Shown in pieces: positions 58,570 to 64,000 of a DNA stretch of 64,000 nt. The notes under the pieces are model-generated. The model saw only the letters and a program-made list of their open reading frames with translations. It did not search any database and was not told where the DNA came from. The position numbers were made by a program, and so were the translations under genes. Position 1 is the stretch's first letter; each line of letters opens with the position of its first letter. The stretch comes from Tenggerimyces flavus (GTDB taxonomy: Bacteria > Actinomycetota > Actinomycetes > Propionibacteriales > Actinopolymorphaceae), in assembly GCF_016907715.1 (NCBI RefSeq), contig NZ_JAFBCM010000001.1, positions 3,968,001 to 4,032,000 of the forward strand, in the 5' to 3' direction.

Positions 58570-59319
58570 ATGAGCGACGAGATCCCCGAGGACTTCGTGC
58601 GGAGCGTGTCCCGGGCGCTGCGCATCCTCGAGGTGGTGGGGCGCGAGCCGGGTCTGCCGGTGAAGGCGGTCGCGCGGCGGGTGCAGCTGAACATCTCGAC
58701 GACCTATCACCTGATTCGGACGTTGGCGTACGAGGGCTATGTGGTGCGGCTGCCGAACGGGTGTTACGAGCTCGGGCAGGAGCTGCCGCGGCGGTTCCAT
58801 GAGCTGGTGGGCTCGCTGGCACGGCCGCGTCGGTCCTCGGAGGTGCTGCGGCACTTGCAGGCGGTGACGGGGTTGAGCGCGTACCTCGGGCGGTTCCGGG
58901 ACGGACGGGTGGTGATCGCGGAGGTTGTGGAGGGTGGCGGGTCGCCGTACCTGGAGGACTTCGAAGTGGGCTTGGAGATCTCCGCTCACGCGACGGCAGT
59001 GGGCAAGGCGCTGCTGGCCTCGATGCCACGCCCCGCGCGCCGCGCGTACCTGGCCGACCAGGGGTTGCGCCCGTTCACGGCGAACACGCTGACAGACCTG
59101 GTCGCGATCGAGTCCGAGCTGTCCTCGCTGCGGGCGGACGCGCCGGTGATCGAGCACGGCGAGTTCCGCGACAACGTGTCGTGCGCGGCGGGTTTGGTGA
59201 CGCGGTCCGAGCCCGACGACCCGTACTGGGCCGTGGTGATCTCGGTCTGGGGAGACGACGTCCGCCCCGAAATCTGCACCGAGTTGATGCGTGCCGCCCG
59301 AGACCTGGCAACCGCCTAG
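58570..59319 (+). CDS. IclR-family regulator
   Basis: A 249-aa regulator with the N-terminal winged helix (LPVKAVARRVQLNISTTYHL) and C-terminal IclR effector domain (SAHATAVGKALLASMP; FRDNVSCAAGLVTRSE). ATG 58570 follows AGGGGAGG. It is divergent from the DUF59/amidohydrolase pair and probably controls it in response to an aromatic acid or similar. Its stop codon shares a CTAG with the stop of the convergent TetR gene. Confidence 0.9.
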   Translation: MSDEIPEDFVRSVSRALRILEVVGREPGLPVKAVARRVQLNISTTYHLIRTLAYEGYVVRLPNGCYELGQELPRRFHELVGSLARPRRSSEVLRHLQAVTGLSAYLGRFRDGRVVIAEVVEGGGSPYLEDFEVGLEISAHATAVGKALLASMPRPARRAYLADQGLRPFTANTLTDLVAIESELSSLRADAPVIEHGEFRDNVSCAAGLVTRSEPDDPYWAVVISVWGDDVRPEICTELMRAARDLATA

Positions 59320-59888
59320 AGGCCAAGTGGAATGAGGATCGTGTCCACGACCTTGAGGCGGCGCGCCTTCGTCCAGCTGGTCGGGTTGTCGAGGTCGGCG
59401 AGGACGAGGCCGTTGATCAGGACGTTCACGGTGTCGATCACGGTGCTGGGTCGGGCGTTCGGGCGAGGCCTCATGGCTCGGACGAGGCGGACGAGCTGGT
59501 CGTCCCACCAGGTGTTGAACGCCTGCAGCCAGTAGTTCACCGTGGGCTCGGTCCGCGCCCCCAGGATGATCGCGAGCCAGACCCGGTACTCCTCCGTGGT
59601 CGTCCCGATCACCGCCCACTCCACCACGGCGCGCAGGGCGGCTCGGCGGTCCTTGTTGGCCAGCAGCGTGATCAGGTGCGCCCGCTGGCGCTCGATCTCG
59701 CCGCGTACCGCTTGGCCGATCAGCTCGTCCCGCCCATTCGTGTAGTACGTCACGGTCGACGTCGACGTGCCGATCCGCGCAGCCACCGCCCGGACCGTCA
59801 CCTCCTTGAACCCGTTCTCCGCGGCCATGCTCAGCACGGCGGCATGGATCATGTCCCGACGGGTGGCGTGATCGACTTCGCGTGGCAC
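59316..59888 (-). CDS. TetR-family regulator
   Basis: A 190-aa repressor with the helix-turn-helix TVRAVAARIGTSTSTVTYYT. The C-terminal ligand domain has many Trp and hydrophobic residues (EYRVWLAIILGA, NYWLQAFNTWWDDQ). It is divergent from an amine-oxidase gene across about 100 bases that hold three phased GTTTTAAAAC-type palindromes, which are its likely operators. The gene overlaps IclR by four bases at the ends. The ligand is unknown. Confidence 0.87.
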   Translation of the reverse strand: MPREVDHATRRDMIHAAVLSMAAENGFKEVTVRAVAARIGTSTSTVTYYTNGRDELIGQAVRGEIERQRAHLITLLANKDRRAALRAVVEWAVIGTTTEEYRVWLAIILGARTEPTVNYWLQAFNTWWDDQLVRLVRAMRPRPNARPSTVIDTVNVLINGLVLADLDNPTSWTKARRLKVVDTILIPLGL

Positions 59889-59897
59889 GTGCTCACT

Positions 59898-59970
59898 GTT
59901 GCAAACTACGGACGATCGTGCAACGTTTGTTTTAAAACACCCGTTTTAAAACGCGTGTTGTAAAACATGT
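59898..59970. promoter_or_regulatory. Phased palindromic operator array
   Basis: GTTTTAAAAC occurs at 59929-59938 and 59943-59952, and the variant GTTGTAAAAC at 59957-59966, an exact 14-base pitch. GTTGCA (59898-59903) and TGCAAC (59919-59924) form an outer inverted repeat. The block is strongly AT-rich in a GC-rich genome. Confidence 0.7.
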
Positions 59971-59989
59971 GTTGCACCAAGGGGGAGTC

Positions 59990-61348
59990 ATGCGGCGAGT
60001 CGACGTCGTGGTGGTGGGTGCCGGGTACGCGGGGCTGGCGGCGGCGCGGAGGCTGAGCCGGGCCGGGCTGGACGTGGTGGTGCTCGAGGCCGGCGACCGC
60101 GTGGGTGGACGAACGCAGACCGAACGGCTCGCCTCCGGCGGAGTCGTCGACCTCGGCGGGCAGTGGATGGCAGCGGCGCACACGAGGTTCGCCTCGCTGG
60201 CGGAGGAGTACGGTGCCGCCACGTTCGACGCCCCATCGACGGGCGCGAACCTGTTCCTCACCCACCGAGCCCGCCGCGCGTTCACCGGCGACTCCCTTCC
60301 CGTTGCACCACACGTCGCCGCCGCCCTCGGGTTCGCCCTGTGGCGCCTCGACCGGCAAGCCGCATCGATCGACGTCGAACGTCCGTGGGCAGCCAAGGAC
60401 GCGGACCGCCTGGACGCCACGACCGTCGACACCTGGCTCCGCCGCAACGTCCCCCTCAAGCAAGCGCGCAGGATCCTCGAGCTCCTCCTCGGCGACGAGC
60501 TCTCGGTCGAGGCCGGCAGCGTCTCCCTGCTCGCTCTCCTCGTCGCGACAAGGACGGCCGGCGGCGTGAAGGCGGGCCTGACAGCGGAGGCCGTCGCCAG
60601 GCTGTTCGTCGACGGCGCCACCGGCCCGGCAGAAGCGATCGCCGCCGAGCTCAACGATCCCGTCCAGCTGCAAGCACGTGTCGCGACCATCCGCCACGCA
60701 CGAGACCACCTCCAGGTCAGCGGACAGTTCGGAACGATCGAAGCCCACCGCGCCATCGTCGCCGTCCCGCCACCCCTCGCGGCAAGGATCGACTACGACC
60801 CGCCCCTGTCAGCAGCCCGCGATCAGCTCACCCAGCGGATGCCGATGGGCTCGGTGCTGAAGACGTTCGCCGTGTACGACCGACCGTTCTGGCGCGACGA
60901 CGGCCTCTCCGGCCAGGCCATCAACACGGCAGGCGCAGCGCCGGTCACCGCCGACGTCACCAGACCTGGCGGCCCAGGAGTGCTGTGCTCCCTGATCCCC
61001 GGCCGCGCAGCACAACGACTCGCCGACTTGCCAAGCAACGAGCGCCGCGCGGCGATCCTCGCCAGCCACGTCCGCGCCTTCGGCAACCGAGCAGCCAAGC
61101 CGATCGACTGGCGCGAGAAGTTCTGGGCGGACGACGAGTTCTGCCGCGGCGGGTATGCGGCGTACTTCCCGCCCGGCGTCCTCACCAGCGTCGGCGACCA
61201 GCTGAGACGACCCATCGGAAGGATCCACTGGGCCGGCACCGAGACCGCGACCGAGTGGGCCGGGTTCGTCGAGGGTGCGATCCGCTCCGGCGAGCGTGCC
61301 GCCGACGAGATCCGTGCCGCCGCCGGTGACGCCGCTAGAGTGACGTGA
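59990..61348 (+). CDS. FAD-dependent amine oxidase (monoamine oxidase-like)
   Basis: A 452-aa flavoprotein. The N-terminal FAD site VVVVGAGYAGLAAARRLSRAG is followed by LEAGDRVGGRTQTER and LGGQWM; the C-terminal flavin contact is IHWAGTETATEWAGFVEGAI. It is of the monoamine oxidase/putrescine oxidase group, oxidising amines to aldehydes with H2O2. ATG 59990 follows GGGGGAG. Expression is probably held by the divergent TetR at the phased palindromes. The stop overlaps the next gene by one base (TGATG). Confidence 0.88.
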   Translation: MRRVDVVVVGAGYAGLAAARRLSRAGLDVVVLEAGDRVGGRTQTERLASGGVVDLGGQWMAAAHTRFASLAEEYGAATFDAPSTGANLFLTHRARRAFTGDSLPVAPHVAAALGFALWRLDRQAASIDVERPWAAKDADRLDATTVDTWLRRNVPLKQARRILELLLGDELSVEAGSVSLLALLVATRTAGGVKAGLTAEAVARLFVDGATGPAEAIAAELNDPVQLQARVATIRHARDHLQVSGQFGTIEAHRAIVAVPPPLAARIDYDPPLSAARDQLTQRMPMGSVLKTFAVYDRPFWRDDGLSGQAINTAGAAPVTADVTRPGGPGVLCSLIPGRAAQRLADLPSNERRAAILASHVRAFGNRAAKPIDWREKFWADDEFCRGGYAAYFPPGVLTSVGDQLRRPIGRIHWAGTETATEWAGFVEGAIRSGERAADEIRAAAGDAARVT

Positions 61349-62205
61349 TGTCGGATTTGTACGCCCGCGCCATCGGACGAGGCAGCCCCAGCGTCCTCCT
61401 GGAGTGCGGCGTCGGACACCACTCGTCCTACTGGGGTGCCGTCCCCGATCGGATCGCGGCGTTCACCCAGGCGGTGTGCTACGACCGCCGCGGTCTCGGC
61501 CGCACCCCCCAACGTCGCGGGGACCTCACCATAAAGTCGTACCTCGCCGACGTGGCGACGGTCCTTCCGGACGGGCCGATGGTCTTGGTCGGCCATTCGT
61601 TCGGCGGGTTCCTCATCCGAACGATTGCCGCCGCCTGGCCCGAACAGGTCCAAGGGATGGTGTTCGTCGACAGCGCGACCGAGAACGAGTTGGACGGCCT
61701 ACCCGAGCGCATCGTCAAGCGGGACGCGCTCGGTCCCCAGCTGATGGCCGTCAACGCCGTGGTCGCCGGGCTCGGTCTCGGCCGGCTGCCATCGGTTCGG
61801 CGCCGAGTGACAGCCGACTACCCGAACTTCGCGCCGGCCCAGCTCGAGGCCATTGTCGAAGACCAGGCCAGCCCGCCCTACTGGCTCGCGAACCGCGCCG
61901 AGTTGCGGGCGTACGCGACGTTCCGTGACCACGTTCAGGGAGCGGTGCTCCCCGACGTTCCCCTCGTGTACATCACAGCAACCGGGTACGGGGAGAAGCT
62001 GACAAAGTCGACTTTCGCCATGTCAGCAACGGAGTTCGCGGACTTCCACACCAAGCGGCAACGCGCGGCCTTCGAGCAGCTCACCTCGCACACCGAGCAG
62101 CTCCTCGCGCCGACGAGCGGACATCTGGTCCAGCACGACCAGCCCGAGCTGATCGTCGGCGCGGTTGAACGACTCGTGGAGCTGGCGCGAACTCCACCCG
62201 CCTGA
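61348..62205 (+). CDS. Alpha/beta hydrolase
   Basis: A 285-aa hydrolase. The oxyanion and core strands are LLECGVGHHSSYW and AVCYDRRGLGRT; the nucleophile elbow is GHSFGG; the base His is in SGHLVQHDQPELI. The acid residue is probably the Asp in VFVDSATENE or nearby. The start ATG 61348 overlaps the amine oxidase stop, and TAGAGT six bases before it could give an additional leaderless transcript. It may process a product of the amine oxidase (inference). The substrate is unknown. Confidence 0.83.
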   Translation: MSDLYARAIGRGSPSVLLECGVGHHSSYWGAVPDRIAAFTQAVCYDRRGLGRTPQRRGDLTIKSYLADVATVLPDGPMVLVGHSFGGFLIRTIAAAWPEQVQGMVFVDSATENELDGLPERIVKRDALGPQLMAVNAVVAGLGLGRLPSVRRRVTADYPNFAPAQLEAIVEDQASPPYWLANRAELRAYATFRDHVQGAVLPDVPLVYITATGYGEKLTKSTFAMSATEFADFHTKRQRAAFEQLTSHTEQLLAPTSGHLVQHDQPELIVGAVERLVELARTPPA

Positions 62206-62266
62206 CAGGAGAACCCGCCGGACAGAAGGTCGCGAAAAGGACGCCGAGCGCTCTACCGTGGCAAAC

Positions 62267-62692
62267 ATGGACCACGACCCAAACGAGCACCATCGTCGCC
62301 AAGTTGGTCGGCCGCGAGTACTCCTGGGCATCGCGCTGGCCATCCTGCTCTCCGTCTTCCTGGGCGGAGCCCCCGCCAACGCGGCAACGATCGCGCCGGC
62401 AGCACTGCCGGACTGCGCGCTCGAGTCGTTGCCGCCCGAAGCCGCCGAGACCGTCGACCTGATCTACGACGGCGGCCCGTTCCCGTACCGCCAGGACGGG
62501 ACGGTCTTCCAGAATCGCGAACGCCTGTTGCCGATCGAGTCGACGGGCTACTACCGCGAGTACACCGTTCCCACGCCCGGATCCGACACGCGCGGGGCTC
62601 GCCGGCTCGTTGGCGGCGGGTTCGAGCCGACCGAGCCGGAAGACCTCTACTACACCCGCGACCACTATGCGTCGTTCTGTCACGTGGTCTGA
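62267..62692 (+). CDS. Secreted guanyl-specific ribonuclease (RNase Sa-like)
   Basis: A 141-aa secreted RNase. The signal peptide (VLLGIALAILLSVFLGGAPANA) ends near residue 39. The mature part closely follows Streptomyces RNase Sa: DGGPFPYRQDGTVFQNRE, YYREYTVPTPGS with catalytic Glu98, TRGARR (Arg109, Arg112 and Arg113) and DHYASF with His133. Cys50 and Cys138 probably form the disulfide. It cleaves RNA after G. No barstar-like inhibitor gene is adjacent. TACCGT (62254-62259) ends seven bases before the ATG, so the transcript is probably leaderless. Confidence 0.92.
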   Translation: MDHDPNEHHRRQVGRPRVLLGIALAILLSVFLGGAPANAATIAPAALPDCALESLPPEAAETVDLIYDGGPFPYRQDGTVFQNRERLLPIESTGYYREYTVPTPGSDTRGARRLVGGGFEPTEPEDLYYTRDHYASFCHVV

Positions 62693-63522
62693 GGAACCGC
62701 CGCGACCATCGCCCCGACGAGCCGCGCCACCCGCGGGTCGTCGGGGCGGCGGTGGATCGCGTAGTACGGAACGTCCGGCAGGTCGACGATCGGGAGCTGG
62801 ACGTGCTTGGTACGGACGCAGCCGTTCACGACCGCGGCGCCGACGCCGAGCCCGACGAAGTGCAGCAGCAACGGCCACCCCTCCGCCTCCACCGCGACCC
62901 GCCAGTCGACGCCGTGCAGCCATCGTTCGAGCAGTACGCGCAACGGGCGAGGCGCCGGCGGAACGATCAGCTCCAGCCCGTCGAGATCGCGCACCCGCAG
63001 TCGCCGCCGGCGCGCGAGCCGATGGTCCGCGCGTACGACCAGCGTCTGCGGGTACGCGGCGAGCAGCACGCACTCGAGATCGGTGGGGACCGCGTCCAGC
63101 ACCGCGACGCCGACGTGCGCACGCCCGTCGCGTACCCGGGCGAGCGTCTCCGGCCGGGAGGCGGTGACGAGTCGCAGGTCCTGCCGTTCGGCGGCGATCA
63201 CGTCGCCGAGCAGGTAGAGGTAGGCGCCCTGCCCGGCAGCGAGCACGAGTGGCTCGGCTGCATGGGTGCCGGTGAGCTCGCCGAGGAACTCGGTCAACTG
63301 ACGTTCGCGGTCGCGGGCGAATCGCGCCAACCGTTCGCCGTCCGCTGTGAGGACGAGGTGGTTGCCGGTACGCAGATACAGCGGCCGACCAACCGCCTCC
63401 GCCAGCTTGCGCACCTTGACATGCAACGCCGGTTGGGAAATGTGCAGCTCCTCCGCCGCGCGCGTGAAGTTGAGGTGATCCGCGAACACCCGGAACGCGG
63501 ACAGCGACTCGACCGGGAACAT
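62680..63522 (-). CDS. LysR-family regulator
   Basis: A 280-aa regulator. The N-terminal winged helix (LSAFRVFADHLNFTRAAEEL and HISQPALHVKVRKLAEAVG) is typical, followed by a LysR substrate-binding domain (LVLAAGQGAYLYLLGDVIAA; GVAVLDAVPTD; GVGAAVVNGC). It overlaps the RNase gene by 13 bases in convergent orientation and is divergent from the truncated gene at the window end, its likely target. The ligand is unknown. Confidence 0.9.
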   Translation of the reverse strand: MFPVESLSAFRVFADHLNFTRAAEELHISQPALHVKVRKLAEAVGRPLYLRTGNHLVLTADGERLARFARDRERQLTEFLGELTGTHAAEPLVLAAGQGAYLYLLGDVIAAERQDLRLVTASRPETLARVRDGRAHVGVAVLDAVPTDLECVLLAAYPQTLVVRADHRLARRRRLRVRDLDGLELIVPPAPRPLRVLLERWLHGVDWRVAVEAEGWPLLLHFVGLGVGAAVVNGCVRTKHVQLPIVDLPDVPYYAIHRRPDDPRVARLVGAMVAAVPQTT

Positions 63523-63591
63523 AACCCCAGACTATAGGTCCGAGATATCGAATAGTTCCGTACGAGAGGCAACGCACTGATCCTGGTGGAC

Positions 63592-64000
63592 ATGAACGAG
63601 CAAAGACTGGGGGTCGACTTCGGCCGAGTCATCAACGATGGTGCGTCGCATCCCGGCGGCGACGACACCGTGTTCCTGTCCGGCGGGCATGCCGAAGCGA
63701 TGCGTACGCCGGAGGTGCCGGGTGCGATGGAGGTCCTCACCGACCTCGTCGAGCGGTTCGACGGCAAGGTGTGGATCGTCTCGAAGTGCGGCGATCGCAT
63801 CCAGCGCCGCACGCTGGACTGGCTGGACCATCACCACCTCTACGAGACCACGGGAGTTCCGCGCGGCAACGTACGATTCTGCCGGCAACGGCCCGAGAAA
63901 GCCTTGCACTGCAGGGAACTCGGCATCACGTACTTCATCGACGACCGCGTCGACGTCCTCTCCCACCTGCGCGGCCTGGTGCCGAACCTCTACTTGTTCG
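63592..64000 (+). CDS. HAD-like protein (truncated by window end)
   Basis: The frame is open from ATG 63592 (GTG 63586 possible) to the last base, giving 136 residues with the 3' end missing. The product starts MNEQRLGVDFGRVINDGASH. The first motif DFGRV resembles HAD motif I with only the first Asp, then WIVSKCGDR (motif II-like) and YFIDDRVDVL (motif IV-like). It therefore looks like a HAD-superfamily phosphatase or nucleotidase relative. It is divergent from the LysR gene across 69 bases. Confidence 0.65.
   Translation, partial: MNEQRLGVDFGRVINDGASHPGGDDTVFLSGGHAEAMRTPEVPGAMEVLTDLVERFDGKVWIVSKCGDRIQRRTLDWLDHHHLYETTGVPRGNVRFCRQRPEKALHCRELGITYFIDDRVDVLSHLRGLVPNLYLF

Overview
The window is about 64 kb of GC-rich DNA carrying roughly 60 genes, packed tightly on both strands. 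GTG starts are frequent, ATGA or GTGA stop/start overlaps are common, and many genes have a TANNNT hexamer 6-8 bases before the start codon, which is the mark of leaderless transcripts. Together with an F420/flavin (LLM) oxidoreductase, several ECF sigma factors, a TIGR04222 protein and many TetR/GntR/IclR regulators, this points to a chromosomal segment of a soil-type actinomycete (Streptomyces/Kribbella/Nocardioides-like). I cannot name the species. I see no rRNA, tRNA, phage, plasmid or CRISPR genes.

Layout. 0.2-9 kb: a translationally coupled operon (small membrane protein, MoxR ATPase, DUF58, VWA protein, HtrA-like protease), a divergent two-component system, a VOC protein and an OmpA-domain lipoprotein. 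9.3-15.4 kb: a four-gene exopolysaccharide cluster with a processive GT2 synthase, two membrane-anchored parallel beta-helix proteins and a UDP-glucose/GDP-mannose-type dehydrogenase; palindromic and 75-bp tandem repeats follow it. 15.7-20 kb: a phosphotransferase with its GntR regulator, an unknown protein and a YcaQ-like glycosylase. 20-23 kb: a copper module (His-rich secreted protein and CopA-like ATPase) behind two CsoR-like operators. 23-28 kb: methyltransferase, SDR, LLM oxidoreductase, and a PPOX-DGPF-ECF42 operon. 28-34 kb: a prolyl-aminopeptidase-like hydrolase, then NrtR divergent from nadA-nadB-nadC. 34-40 kb: a PIN toxin-antitoxin pair, AraC/DJ-1, hemerythrin/MarR, and an ECF sigma factor coupled to nagB-nagA. 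41-46 kb: a GHL10 glycosidase and a large S8 protease. 46.5-51 kb: TetR/quinone reductase with tetO-like operators, then Vat acetyltransferase plus an ABC-F protein preceded by a 7-codon leader ORF, with a divergent TetR. 51-54 kb: ribokinase, then a three-gene MNIO (DUF692) cassette. 54-57 kb: a sialic-acid cassette (GntR, NanA-like lyase, sialidase without a signal peptide). 57-64 kb: amidohydrolase/DUF59/IclR, TetR/amine oxidase/hydrolase, a secreted RNase Sa-like enzyme, LysR and a truncated HAD-like gene.

Most striking points. (1) In the MNIO cassette, a TIGR04222 membrane protein ends in a Gly-rich tail with Cys at exact six-residue spacing, overlaps the MNIO gene, and is followed by a small partner gene. 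This looks like an uncharacterised RiPP-like protein-modification system. (2) The ABC-F/Vat operon has a complete-looking translational attenuator. (3) A 130-bp palindromic repeat family is bounded by CTAG sites that double as the stop codons of the flanking genes. (4) An uronate-type exopolysaccharide cluster lies in a Gram-positive context.
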